DNA of 64,000 nt from JAITWN01 sp050486285 (GCA_050486285.1 JBJHCZ010000001.1:248001-312000), one strand, 5' to 3'; positions 34,906-43,394 are shown, numbered from the stretch's first letter. Notes: generated from the sequence alone by a model not told the origin. Numbers and translations: made by a program.

Positions 34906-35847
34906 ATGCAGGGATTCGCCAATTTCGTATTGCGCGGCCGGCTCCAGGCCAGCCTGGTCGCGACGGTCGCGGCCGCGCTGACGCTGGTCGTGCCGCTGTT
35001 CAGCCATGTCAGCGGCGGCGTGCTCGCGCTGGTCGCGCTGCGCAACGGCTTCCGCGAAGGCCTGCTGATCGCGTTCGCCGCGGTCGCGACGATCGGCCTG
35101 GTCGGTTACCTGTCGGCGCTGCCGAACCAGGTCGTCAATTTCATCGTCGGCTCGATGTTTCTGCTGATGTGGCTGCCGGTGCTGGTCGTCGCGAACGTGC
35201 TCAGGACCACGCGCTCGATCGATCTTGCGGTCACCGCCGCCGGCGGCATCGCCGCGGCGGGACTGCTGGTGTTTTATGCCAGCGTCGGCGACCCGGCTGC
35301 GTGGTGGCGCAATGTGCTGACCGGTGTGCTGATGCCGATCCTCGAGCAGATGGAACTGCACATGATGGACGGCGATCGCGAGGCGGTCATCGCGGCGATG
35401 TCGCGGGTCATGACCGGCGTGCTCGCGGCGACGATGCTGCTGACGACGATGACGAACCTGCTGATCGGGCGCTGGCTGCAGTCGGTCGCGTTCAATCCCG
35501 GCGGCTTCGGCGAGGAATTCCGCTCGCTGCGCCTCGGCCGGCCGGTCGGCATCGCGACGCTGGTCGTGCTCGGCATCTCCGGTTTCGCCGGCGGCGCGCT
35601 CGGCGACTTCGGCCTGAACCTGATGCTGCTGCTCGGCGCGATGTACGCGCTGCACGGCCTCGCGCTCGCGCATGCGATCGTCAGGCAGACCGGCGCGCAT
35701 CTCGCCTGGCTGATCGCGCTGTACGTGCTGATGCTGATCGCGTTGCCGCAGGTCGCGATGGTGCTCGCGAGCGCCGCCTTCTTCGACAGCTTCATGAATT
35801 TCCGCGCCCGCCTGAAAGGCCGCAACAGTGGCGGGAAGTCAACGTAA
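34906..35847 (+). CDS. DUF2232 family multi-pass membrane protein
   Basis: A 313-residue very hydrophobic protein with about eight membrane segments and no recognisable catalytic motif. Its place between rpsR and rplI is a known synteny position for DUF2232 proteins in gammaproteobacteria, and the central cytoplasmic loop and C-terminal basic end fit. The function is unknown. The start at 34906 is the first ATG after rpsR; no strong ribosome-binding site is seen. About 119 bp separate it from rplI, without a recognisable element. Confidence 0.8.
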   Translation: MQGFANFVLRGRLQASLVATVAAALTLVVPLFSHVSGGVLALVALRNGFREGLLIAFAAVATIGLVGYLSALPNQVVNFIVGSMFLLMWLPVLVVANVLRTTRSIDLAVTAAGGIAAAGLLVFYASVGDPAAWWRNVLTGVLMPILEQMELHMMDGDREAVIAAMSRVMTGVLAATMLLTTMTNLLIGRWLQSVAFNPGGFGEEFRSLRLGRPVGIATLVVLGISGFAGGALGDFGLNLMLLLGAMYALHGLALAHAIVRQTGAHLAWLIALYVLMLIALPQVAMVLASAAFFDSFMNFRARLKGRNSGGKST

Positions 35848-35966
35848 TATCAATATGTTATCCGGAAAACCTGATCCTGTTTCGATAACCCGGCGATAAG
35901 CCCCCGGCCACGGATCAGCCCTTCCCGGCAACAGGGTTTGGTGTAATCTAACGCGAGGACAAGACA

Positions 35967-36416
35967 ATGAACGTGATACTGCTCGACAAGGTGGAAAACC
36001 TCGGCAACCTCGGCGACCTGGTCTCCGTGCGCCCGGGCTACGGCCGCAACTTCCTGATCCCCGGCGGCAAGGCGGTACCGGCCACCGAGGCGAACCGCAA
36101 GATGTTCGAGGAACGTCGCGCGGAGCTCGAGAAGAAGGCCGCTGATGCGCTGGCCACGGCGCAGGGGCGCGCCGCCACGCTCGAAGGCGCGAGCGTGAAG
36201 ATCGCCTGCCGCGTCGGCGACGAGGGCAAGCTGTTCGGCTCGGTCGGCACCGCCGATATCGCCGCCGCCTTCGCGGCGGCCGGTCATGAGATCCGCAAGC
36301 AGGAGGTGCGCATGCCGATGGGCCAGTTGCGCCAGACCGGCATCTACGAAATCGAGATCCATCTGCACCCGGAGATCAACGTCGAGGTCAAGGTCGAGCT
36401 CGTCCCCGAAGCCTGA
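35967..36416 (+). CDS. rplI: 50S ribosomal protein L9
   Basis: A 149-residue L9. The N-terminal rRNA-binding domain MNVILLDKVENLGNLGDLV, the GYGRNFLIPGGKAV loop, the long connecting helix and the C-terminal domain with GKLFGSVGTADIAAAF are all present. A ribosome-binding site GAGGACAAG precedes the ATG. Confidence 0.98.
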   Translation: MNVILLDKVENLGNLGDLVSVRPGYGRNFLIPGGKAVPATEANRKMFEERRAELEKKAADALATAQGRAATLEGASVKIACRVGDEGKLFGSVGTADIAAAFAAAGHEIRKQEVRMPMGQLRQTGIYEIEIHLHPEINVEVKVELVPEA

Positions 36417-36429
36417 TCAGGAGCGTCTC

Positions 36430-37845
36430 ATGCAGGATCTGGCCGCGAGCGCCGGCGTTGCCGGCCGCAGCGTCGACAAGCTGAAGCTGCCGCCGCACTC
36501 GATCGAGGCGGAGCAGTCGGTGCTCGGCGGCCTGATGCTCGACAACGCGGCCTGGGAGCTGGTCGCCGACCAGGTCAGCGAGGACGACTTCTATCGCCAG
36601 GATCACCGGCTGATCTTCCAGGCGATCGCCACGTTGTGCGGGCGCAACGAGCCGGTCGACGTCGTCACCGTCAGCGAGTGGCTCGAGCATCACAAGCAGC
36701 TCGACGATGCCGGCGGCTTCGCCTATCTCGCCGAGATCGCGAGCAGCACGCCGAGCGCCGCGAACATCAAGTCCTATGCGCAGATCGTGCGCGAGCGCTC
36801 GGTGCTGCGCCGGCTCATTCACGTCGCGACCGAGATCAGCGACAGCGTATTCAACACCGAGGGACGCGAGACCGGCGAGATCGTCGATCACGCCGAACAA
36901 CTGGTGTTCCGTATCGCCGAGCAGGGCAGGCGCGGCCAGCAGGCCTTCCGGCCGATGCGCGCGCTGCTTGCCGAGGTCACCGACCGCATCGACAAGCTCT
37001 ATCACCATGCCGGCGCGTTCACCGGCATCCCGACCGGCTTCAACGACCTCGACGAGATGACCTCGGGGCTGCAGGACACCGACGTCATCATCGTCGCCGG
37101 GCGGCCGTCGATGGGCAAGACCAGCTTCGCGATGAACATCGCCGAGCACGCGGCGATCAAGAGCCGGGTGCCGGTCGCGATCTTCAGCATGGAGATGCAG
37201 GCCGAGCAGCTGGTCATGCGCATGCTGTCCTCGCTCGGCCGCATCGACCAGCATCGTGTCCGCACCGGCAAGCTTGCCGACGACGACTGGCCGCGGCTGA
37301 CCTCGGCGATGAGCCTGCTGAGCGAGGCGCCGCTGTTCATCGACGACACCCCGGCGCTGACGCCGACCGAACTGCGCGCCCGCGCCCGCCGCATCAATCG
37401 CGACATCGAGCGCCAGCACGGCCGCGGCCTCGGCATGATCGTCATCGACTACCTGCAGCTGATGCAGGTGCCGGGCTACAAGGAAAACCGCACCAATGAG
37501 ATCTCGGAGATCTCGCGCTCGCTGAAGGCGCTGGCGAAGGAACTCGAGGTGCCGGTCATCGTGCTGTCGCAGCTCAATCGCAGCCTCGAGCAGCGGCCGA
37601 ACAAGCGTCCGGTGATGTCGGACCTGCGCGAATCGGGCGCCATCGAGCAGGACGCCGACGTCATCGCGTTCATCTACCGCGACGAGGTCTATCATCAGGA
37701 CAGTCCCGACAAGGGCATCGCCGAGATCATCATCGGCAAGCAGCGCAACGGTCCGATCGGCGTCGCGCGCCTGACCTTTCTCGGGCAGTACACCCGCTTC
37801 GAGAACTACGTGTCCGATGTCTACCACCACGAGGGCTATGCATGA
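36430..37845 (+). CDS. dnaB: Replicative DNA helicase DnaB
   Basis: A 471-residue hexameric helicase. The N-terminal domain begins LPPHSIEAEQSVLGGLMLDN. The RecA-like motor holds Walker A GRPSMGKTSFAMN, Walker B IVIDYLQLM and DLRESGAIEQDADVIAFIYR. The ATG at 36430 is preceded by CAGGAGCG. The end overlaps alr by four bases. Confidence 0.97.
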   Translation: MQDLAASAGVAGRSVDKLKLPPHSIEAEQSVLGGLMLDNAAWELVADQVSEDDFYRQDHRLIFQAIATLCGRNEPVDVVTVSEWLEHHKQLDDAGGFAYLAEIASSTPSAANIKSYAQIVRERSVLRRLIHVATEISDSVFNTEGRETGEIVDHAEQLVFRIAEQGRRGQQAFRPMRALLAEVTDRIDKLYHHAGAFTGIPTGFNDLDEMTSGLQDTDVIIVAGRPSMGKTSFAMNIAEHAAIKSRVPVAIFSMEMQAEQLVMRMLSSLGRIDQHRVRTGKLADDDWPRLTSAMSLLSEAPLFIDDTPALTPTELRARARRINRDIERQHGRGLGMIVIDYLQLMQVPGYKENRTNEISEISRSLKALAKELEVPVIVLSQLNRSLEQRPNKRPVMSDLRESGAIEQDADVIAFIYRDEVYHQDSPDKGIAEIIIGKQRNGPIGVARLTFLGQYTRFENYVSDVYHHEGYA

Positions 37846-38918
37846 CGCGCCCGGCGCGGGCCTTGATCGACATCAAGGCCTTGCGCGCCAACCTGCAGCG
37901 CGTCCGCGCCGCGGCCCCGCGCGCGCGCGTGCTCGCGATCATCAAGGCCAACGGCTACGGCCACGGCATCATCCGCGTCGCCGAATCGCTGCATGAGGCC
38001 GACGCCTTCGGCGTCGCCTGTCTCGAGGAGGGCGTGCTGCTGCGCGAGGCCGGCATCGCCCATCCGATCGTCCTGCTCGAAGGGTTCTTCGAGGCGGCCG
38101 AACTGGCGGAGATCGCCCGCAATCACCTGTCGGTCGTCGTCCATCATGAGCACCAGCTGCGCCTGCTGGAAAAGGCCGCGCTGGCGCGGCCGCTGTCGGT
38201 ATGGCTCAAGATCGACACCGGCATGCACCGGCTCGGCTTCGCGCCGGAACAGGCCTCCGCGGCCTGGCAGCGCCTGCGCGCCTGTCGCAATGTCGTCCCG
38301 CGCATCCGTTTGATGAGCCATTTCGCGAATGCCGATGACCGCGGCGATCCGCTGACCGAACGTCAGCTCGCGTTGTTCGCGAGCACCGTCGAGGGCATGG
38401 ACGGGGAGCGCAGCCTCGCGAACTCCGCCGGCATCCTCGGCTGGCCGCAGAGCCACGCCGACTGGGTCAGGCCCGGCATCATGCTCTACGGCGCCTCGCC
38501 GTTCGGCGATTCGACCGGCGGGGACGAGGGACTGCAGCCGGTGATGACGCTGTCGTCGCGGCTGATCGCGGTCAACCGCTTCCGCAAGGGCGATCCGATC
38601 GCCTACGGCGGCGTCTTCGTCTGTCCCGAGGATATGGCGGTCGGCGTCGTCGGCATCGGCTACGGTGACGGCTATCCGCGCGTCATTGCTGAGTCGACGC
38701 CGGTGTGGATGCGAGACCGCCGCGTGCCGATCATCGGGCGCGTATCGATGGACATGCTCTGCATCGACCTGCGTACCATGCCGAACGCCAGCATCGGCGA
38801 CGAGGTCGAGCTGTGGGGGCGCCACCTGCCGGTCGAGGAAGTCGCGCGCCATGCGTCGACGATCGCCTACGACTTGCTGTGCGGCATCACCCAGCGCGTT
38901 TCGATCGTCGAACAATGA
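37842..38918 (+). CDS. alr: Alanine racemase
   Basis: A 358-residue PLP enzyme producing D-alanine for peptidoglycan. The PLP lysine is in AIIKANGYGHG. The TIM barrel includes WLKIDTGMHRLGF and LMSHFANAD, and the second-domain catalytic tyrosine lies in IAYGGVFVCPE. DMLCIDLR marks the C-terminal beta domain. The ATG overlaps the end of dnaB, and the stop overlaps the radA start. Confidence 0.96.
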   Translation: MTRPARALIDIKALRANLQRVRAAAPRARVLAIIKANGYGHGIIRVAESLHEADAFGVACLEEGVLLREAGIAHPIVLLEGFFEAAELAEIARNHLSVVVHHEHQLRLLEKAALARPLSVWLKIDTGMHRLGFAPEQASAAWQRLRACRNVVPRIRLMSHFANADDRGDPLTERQLALFASTVEGMDGERSLANSAGILGWPQSHADWVRPGIMLYGASPFGDSTGGDEGLQPVMTLSSRLIAVNRFRKGDPIAYGGVFVCPEDMAVGVVGIGYGDGYPRVIAESTPVWMRDRRVPIIGRVSMDMLCIDLRTMPNASIGDEVELWGRHLPVEEVARHASTIAYDLLCGITQRVSIVEQ

Positions 38919-40297
38919 GCACGGTCAAGAGCCGCGGCGGCCAGGGCAAGACGATCTTCGTCTGCGCCGAATGCGGCGCGCAGGCGCCGAAATGGGCAGG
39001 GCAGTGCGGTGAGTGCGGTGCGTGGAACAGCCTGACCGAAGAAGTCGAACGCCGTGCGCCTGGCGGACGCCGCGCCGGCTTCGCCGCGGCCGCCGGCGAG
39101 GGCGGCAGTCGCACCCTGGCCGACATCAGCCCGACCGACGAGGTGCGCATACCGACCGCGATCGGTGAACTCGATCGCGTACTCGGCGGCGGCCTGGTGC
39201 GCGGTTCGGTGGTGCTGATTGGCGGCGACCCCGGTATCGGCAAATCGACGCTGCTGCTGCAGTCCATGTCGACATTGACCGCCGCGCAGGACACGCTTTA
39301 CATCACCGGCGAGGAATCGCTGCAGCAGGTCAGTCTGCGCGCCCATCGCCTCGGCATCGATCCCAAGCCCCTGCGGGTGCTGGCCGAGACCGACGTCGAA
39401 CGCATCATCGCCGAGGCCGCACGGCTCAGGCCCGGCGTCATGGTCATCGATTCGATCCAGACCATGTTCTGTCCCGAACTGCAGGCCGCGCCCGGCGCCG
39501 TCAGCCAGGTGCGCGAGAGCGCCGCGCGATTGGTGCAATACGCGAAACAAACCGGCTGCGCGCTGTTCCTCGTCGGCCATGTCACCAAGGAGGGCATGCT
39601 CGCCGGACCGCGCGTGCTCGAACATATGGTCGATACCGTGCTGTATTTCGAGGGCGATTCCGGCAGTCGCTATCGCGTCGTGCGCGCGGTCAAGAACCGC
39701 TTCGGCGCGGTCAACGAGGTCGGCGTATTCGCAATGACCGAGCGCGGCCTGAAGGGCGTCAGCAACCCTTCCGCGATCTTCGTGTCTCGTCATGAGACGC
39801 CGGTATCCGGCAGCGTCGTCACGGTGATGCGCGAGGGCAGTCGTCCGCTGTTGCTCGAGGTGCAGGTGCTGGTCGCTGAAAGTCACGCGCCGAGCCCGCG
39901 CCGCGTCGCGGTCGGGCTCGACCAGAACCGCCTCGCAATGCTGCTTGCGGTGCTACAGCGCCACAGCGGGGTCGCGATGTACGACCAGGACGTGTTCGTC
40001 AACATCGTCGGCGGGGTGCGCGTCACTGAGACCGCTGTAGACCTGCCCGTCGTGCTCGCTGCGCTGTCGAGCCTGCGCAATCGCCCGGTAGCGGGCGACA
40101 CCGTCGTGTTCGGCGAGATCGGCCTGGCCGGCGAGATCCGGCCGGTGCCGAACGGCCAGGAGCGATTGAAAGAGGCTGCGCAACACGGGTTCCAGCGCGC
40201 GATCGTGCCGAAGGCGAACAAGATCGGCAAGGGCGTGGTCGGCGGCATCGAGATCGTGTCGGTGCAGCGACTCGAGGACGTGATTGCGTTGTTATAG
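38915..40297 (+). CDS. radA: DNA repair protein RadA
   Basis: A 460-residue recombination ATPase that processes branched intermediates. A C4 zinc finger (FVCAECGAQAPKWAG, then CGECGAW) is followed by Walker A GGDPGIGKSTLLLQ, the RadA-specific KNRFG motif and a C-terminal Lon-protease-like domain. The protein ends RLEDVIALL. A degenerate second copy of this 3' end is found 3 kb downstream at 43326-43355, beyond the accessory locus. Confidence 0.96.
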   Translation: MSTVKSRGGQGKTIFVCAECGAQAPKWAGQCGECGAWNSLTEEVERRAPGGRRAGFAAAAGEGGSRTLADISPTDEVRIPTAIGELDRVLGGGLVRGSVVLIGGDPGIGKSTLLLQSMSTLTAAQDTLYITGEESLQQVSLRAHRLGIDPKPLRVLAETDVERIIAEAARLRPGVMVIDSIQTMFCPELQAAPGAVSQVRESAARLVQYAKQTGCALFLVGHVTKEGMLAGPRVLEHMVDTVLYFEGDSGSRYRVVRAVKNRFGAVNEVGVFAMTERGLKGVSNPSAIFVSRHETPVSGSVVTVMREGSRPLLLEVQVLVAESHAPSPRRVAVGLDQNRLAMLLAVLQRHSGVAMYDQDVFVNIVGGVRVTETAVDLPVVLAALSSLRNRPVAGDTVVFGEIGLAGEIRPVPNGQERLKEAAQHGFQRAIVPKANKIGKGVVGGIEIVSVQRLEDVIALL

Positions 40298-40330
40298 CGG
40301 GTAATTCGCGATCAACGTGTTCTGTGCCAC
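40268..40330 (+). repeat. radA 3' end, left copy of an imperfect direct repeat
   Basis: The last ten codons of radA (40268-40297) and a block beginning GATCAACGTGTTCTGT at 40310 have degenerate counterparts at 43326-43355 and 43376-43391. Between 40298 and the kinase stop at 40370 no other feature was seen. Confidence 0.5.
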
Positions 40331-40369
40331 GCACGACCTGTCCGGATGAAGGCCGGAATGGCTCGCGCT

Positions 40370-41182
40370 TCAGTGATACAGGCGTGACTTGATCAATGCA
40401 CAGGTCTTCAGCAGGTCGCCGCTGATCAGTTCATAACAGGCGCCGGCGGCGGCAATCCTGACGGCCGCATCCAGGCCGTATCGGGAATGGGCCAGCAGAT
40501 TGAGTGCGTTACTATAGATACGCGCGCCCGCTTCGGCTGTTGATACCGGTACCAATGACGGTTCTCGAGCGCGCGGATCGTAACGCAAAAAAAATATTGC
40601 CGCCAACGGCGCGGGTTCCTTGCGGATGTCATTTGGAAAATGATCCGTCGGGACATGAATGGTGTATGCGGTATGGCGGGCGTCTGCGGGCAGGGCAAAG
40701 GGCTCGGGAGGCGCCGCTTTCAGATTCAGCGCATGCGGATACAGATGTACCTGCATGCTGCCGGGATCGATGGGCGCAAGCTCGTCGCTCATGTATTGAA
40801 ATCCCGAATGTAACAAGGCCCAGGTGGTCGTCGATTTACCATTTCCCGAGGGCGCGACCAGCAGACAGGCGCGACCGTCATATTCAAGCGCGCTCGCGTG
40901 CAGGAATAACAGATCCTTACGCAGTTTCTGAATCTCTATGGTGATGCTCTTTTCGAAAAAATAGAGCAGCTCATAATCATTGCGTGCCGTTGCCGGGGCA
41001 TGGCCTTCCAGCACGATCTGGTAGCTGGAGTCTGATAGAGGGATGATCGAGTAGTCGAGATCAACGATATTCGATGTGGACAGGAAGGCGCCGTGTCCGC
41101 ATGACAACAGTCCAAAAGAATAAGGGTCCGGACATCGGACCCTTATTCGCACATCCAGTACCTTGAGATTCAGTATTTGCAT
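40370..41182 (-). CDS. HPr-kinase-like ATP-binding protein (HprK-related kinase)
   Basis: A 270-residue protein with a P-loop in LLVAPSGNGKSTTTWALL near residue 115, a preceding LFLHASALEYDGRA strand and a downstream MSDELAPID acidic motif. This pattern is typical of HPr-kinase/PEPCK-fold proteins that accompany PqqD-like proteins in peptide-modifying loci. The N-terminal 90 residues form a separate unrecognised domain. The ATG at 41182 is chosen because the longer frame to 41362 runs through the small peptide gene. It is the last gene of a minus-strand unit (pqqD-like, peptide, kinase). GC content and codon use are lower than in neighbouring housekeeping genes. The substrate is unknown; the adjacent peptide is a candidate. 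Confidence 0.75.
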   Translation of the reverse strand: MQILNLKVLDVRIRVRCPDPYSFGLLSCGHGAFLSTSNIVDLDYSIIPLSDSSYQIVLEGHAPATARNDYELLYFFEKSITIEIQKLRKDLLFLHASALEYDGRACLLVAPSGNGKSTTTWALLHSGFQYMSDELAPIDPGSMQVHLYPHALNLKAAPPEPFALPADARHTAYTIHVPTDHFPNDIRKEPAPLAAIFFLRYDPRAREPSLVPVSTAEAGARIYSNALNLLAHSRYGLDAAVRIAAAGACYELISGDLLKTCALIKSRLYH

Positions 41183-41237
41183 TATTACGCATGTCTGCGG
41201 CAGATGACATGCCCGGGCGCTTGCCTCGGCGATGAGC

Positions 41238-41495
41238 TTAGCTGTAGCCGCCCTTGCCTTGCGGCTTGCCGCGGGCGCCATAGCCGTTGCCATTACCGTG
41301 ATGCATCTTGCGGTGCTTCTGGTTGCCCTGTGGCTTGCGGCCGGGGCCGTTGTCCGTACCATGATTGTACTTCGACCTCATCGGCGACCCGGTCTTGGCA
41401 ATCGCTGGCGCGGCCTGCAAGGTCAGGATTACCGGTACGACATAGGCTGTTTTCTTGAGGAAATCCCGCTTTGACTTGTTCATTTGTTCATTCAT
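41238..41495 (-). CDS. Small exported Gly/Lys/His-rich peptide, putative modified peptide precursor
   Basis: An 85-residue protein. It begins with a Tat-like signal: n-region NKSKRDFLKK (a KR variant of the twin-arginine motif), h-region AYVVPVILTLQ, and a likely cleavage site after AAPAIA at residue 33. The mature part is about 52 residues, strongly basic and rich in Gly, Asn, Lys and His (HRKMHHGNGNGYG), ending GKGGYS with a C-terminal serine. The start at 41495 has AGGGGAG at good spacing; the frame is open to 41561. It lies between the PqqD-like gene and the HPr-kinase-like gene, all on the same strand, so it is likely the substrate of these proteins. No homologue is recognised by name. 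Confidence 0.7.
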   Translation of the reverse strand: MNEQMNKSKRDFLKKTAYVVPVILTLQAAPAIAKTGSPMRSKYNHGTDNGPGRKPQGNQKHRKMHHGNGNGYGARGKPQGKGGYS

Positions 41496-41692
41496 TACAT
41501 GCTCCCCTGGTATCGTTTTACCACGGACATTACAGTTTCTGCTTCCGCTGCGTCCCTGCAACGTTCAAAGTGTCGAATTGATGTCGCAGAGCGGTCTGTT
41601 CGCTATCTCACATAGCGTGGATAAATGCGCTAATCAGGCAAGGTGCGGTGTCGAACGTTTGCACGGACGACGATAGGATGACATCGTTTAGA
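41496..41692 (-). other. Intergenic region upstream of the peptide gene
   Basis: These 197 bp separate the PqqD-like gene from the peptide gene. They hold a small inverted repeat CGCTAT-ctcac-ATAGCG (41601-41617) and TGTAAT (minus strand) about 35 bp before the peptide start, which might be a -10 box. The peptide may therefore have its own promoter and be expressed more strongly than its modifying enzymes. Confidence 0.3.
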
Positions 41693-41989
41693 TCAGGCGG
41701 GTTCAGCCGGGGGGCTTGGGGCGAGAGTCAGGGTGTCTACGATCAAACCCATATCGCAGAGCTGGTCCAGCATGTTCAAGACATCAACTCTTGCTGTTTC
41801 AATCTCGATATCGAAGTGGGCGGCATATGCTTCAACGAGATCAACGACTGAAGGTGCTTCATCTATCATGCCCCAGATGAAGCTTGCCGTGGGGTTTAGC
41901 TGATGAATATGATCGGTTTCCAGGTCGAGGATGAGCGTCTCATCATCGATGGATTGGATAGTCAGTCCCTTGCGTTTTTGATACGTCAT
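41693..41989 (-). CDS. PqqD-like peptide-recognition protein
   Basis: A 98-residue protein of the PqqD family, winged-helix RiPP recognition elements that bind leader peptides and hand them to modifying enzymes. Typical features are the short strands at the N-terminus, LETDHIHQLNPTASFIWGMID (with the conserved L-N-x-T/A-a-x-x-I-W motif), and a C-terminal helix ending LCDMGLI. No pqqA, pqqC or pqqE is nearby, so it does not serve PQQ synthesis here. It is divergent from the nucleotidyltransferase gene across 62 bp. Confidence 0.88.
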   Translation of the reverse strand: MTYQKRKGLTIQSIDDETLILDLETDHIHQLNPTASFIWGMIDEAPSVVDLVEAYAAHFDIEIETARVDVLNMLDQLCDMGLIVDTLTLAPSPPAEPA

Positions 41990-42027
41990 CAGACGACCAT
42001 TGCAGCGGCGTGGTTAGGTAAAAATCC

Positions 42028-42033
42028 TATAAT
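42028..42033 (+). promoter_or_regulatory. Candidate -10 box for the nucleotidyltransferase gene
   Basis: A perfect TATAAT lies 19 bp before the ATG at 42052 in the 62-bp divergent region. No -35 at normal spacing is seen (TTGCAG is 22 bp upstream), so an activator may be needed. Confidence 0.3.
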
Positions 42034-42051
42034 CATTCATGACCCGGCGCA

Positions 42052-43299
42052 ATGACTATATCAACCGCCCTGGCTGCTCCCCGTATGAGTGACCTTGCCG
42101 GGACAATCGAGGCCGCAGAGACCATGCTCCTGCTCTGCGCGCGGACACGAATGACGGCGGCCCAGCAGGCGCTGGTCGTTGCCCTGTCGCCTGATCTTGA
42201 CTGGGACTGCTTCATACAACTCGCCCTGCAGCATGGCGTTGCCGCGCTGGTTTACCCCAATCTGAAGAAAGTGCTTGCGGATGTCGCTCCGGATGAGATC
42301 GTCACTCGATTGCAGCGTCACGCGATCGATAATACGCAGAGCAACCTGCGGATGATCGGAGCATTGCGAGAGGTAATGCAGGAGTTGAAGTCTCAGCAAA
42401 TCGACTTCGCCTTGTTCAAGGGCCTCAGCATCAGTCAGCTGGTGTATCGCGATTTTTCGGTGCGAAAGTGCGGCGATATCGATCTGCTGATCAGGAAGCG
42501 GGATTTTCAGCGTGCCAAGGCAATCTTCCTCGCCCTGGGGTTCCGGCAGACCCTGACCGACGAGGCTGAGGCGGATTATCTTCAGTCCGGTCTCTGGCAT
42601 GAGCAGCGGCGTCTGCAGATCGATCTGCACTGGGGCATTCCGCCCTCAGCGCTGGGCATCAATGCCGGCAAGCTGTTGAACAGCCTCATGGTGATGCCGA
42701 TAGGCGGCGTCTCCGTGCCGGTCTTTTCACCGGCGGATCTGTTTATCTCCCTGTGCGTCAATGCCGTCAAGGAATACGGGAATCAGCTGCTTTATCCTTA
42801 TTGTGATATTCGGGAGTTTCTGAGCAGCGATGTTCGGATCAACTGGTCGTCGCTGCCTGATCGCGCCGAGGCGCTCGGTTGCCGGTGTTCGCTCGAGGCA
42901 GCGCTCGGCGTCGTCAAGCAGCTGTTTGATATCGAACTCCCGGCTGCGCTGGCAAATGCGCTCGATCCGCATTCACCCGCTGGATTGATCAGCCGGGAAT
43001 TGCTCAGTCAGGTATTTGAGAAGGATGCGAGCGGCAGTACGATCATCCACCAGGAGAGCGGGCGGCACCTGTATTATTTCCGCTCCCACGACGACTACCT
43101 TATCGCGTTAATGGATAGCCCCTGGCGCCGATTCGCCTATCGCAATTTGAGATTCATCCAGCCCAATGCCGCGGACAGGGCGCTGGTCAAGCTCCCCGAT
43201 GGGCTCTCCTTGCTGTATTACCTGATCAGGCCGGTTCGCCTGGCGGGTAAACAGGGGCGGCAGCTGGTGGGTCGCTTGATCGGGAGGACGACCGCCTGA
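42052..43299 (+). CDS. Nucleotidyltransferase family protein (NTP_transf_5-like)
   Basis: A 415-residue protein resembling the uncharacterised nucleotidyltransferases that occur in lasso-peptide and polysaccharide loci. The core reads IDFALFKGLSISQLVYRDF, then RKCGDIDLLIRKRDFQRA, where the DxD-like DID supplies the metal-binding acids and K/G residues precede it. LQIDLHWGIP supplies a third acidic position. The C-terminal half is helical without known motifs. It is divergent from the PqqD-like gene and ends 26 bp before the degenerate radA 3' end. It may add a nucleotide to a small molecule, peptide or protein; the substrate is not known. Confidence 0.8.
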   Translation: MTISTALAAPRMSDLAGTIEAAETMLLLCARTRMTAAQQALVVALSPDLDWDCFIQLALQHGVAALVYPNLKKVLADVAPDEIVTRLQRHAIDNTQSNLRMIGALREVMQELKSQQIDFALFKGLSISQLVYRDFSVRKCGDIDLLIRKRDFQRAKAIFLALGFRQTLTDEAEADYLQSGLWHEQRRLQIDLHWGIPPSALGINAGKLLNSLMVMPIGGVSVPVFSPADLFISLCVNAVKEYGNQLLYPYCDIREFLSSDVRINWSSLPDRAEALGCRCSLEAALGVVKQLFDIELPAALANALDPHSPAGLISRELLSQVFEKDASGSTIIHQESGRHLYYFRSHDDYLIALMDSPWRRFAYRNLRFIQPNAADRALVKLPDGLSLLYYLIRPVRLAGKQGRQLVGRLIGRTTA

Positions 43300-43325
43300 T
43301 CTGGCGCGACCGGCGATTCATGTCG

Positions 43326-43394
43326 CGCCTTGAGGATACAATCGTGTTGTTATAGCTGATAGGTTCCCTGATTCCGATCAGCCTGTTCCGTCTG
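43326..43394 (+). pseudogene. Degenerate copy of the radA 3' end
   Basis: Positions 43326-43355 read R-L-E-D-T-I-V-L-L-stop, against R-L-E-D-V-I-A-L-L-stop at the true radA end, with 22 of 30 bases identical and 11 identical bases across the stop (GTTGTTATAGC). A second block at 43376-43391 (GATCAGCCTGTTCCGT) matches 40310-40325 after an 8-bp offset. It marks the right edge of the accessory locus. The rest of 43300-43584 shows clusters of CCGGT and GTACCG but no gene. Confidence 0.5.

Noticed and set aside
41182..41362. 60-residue N-terminal extension of the HPr-kinase-like protein
   Set aside because: The stretch overlaps the peptide gene in another frame, is Ala/Arg-rich and lacks similarity to the family; the start at 41182 is preferred.
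41693..41989. PQQ biosynthesis locus, because of the PqqD-like gene and the PQQ-type dehydrogenase in the window
   Set aside because: No pqqA, pqqB, pqqC or pqqE is present and the two genes are 16 kb apart; the PqqD-like protein fits a separate peptide system.
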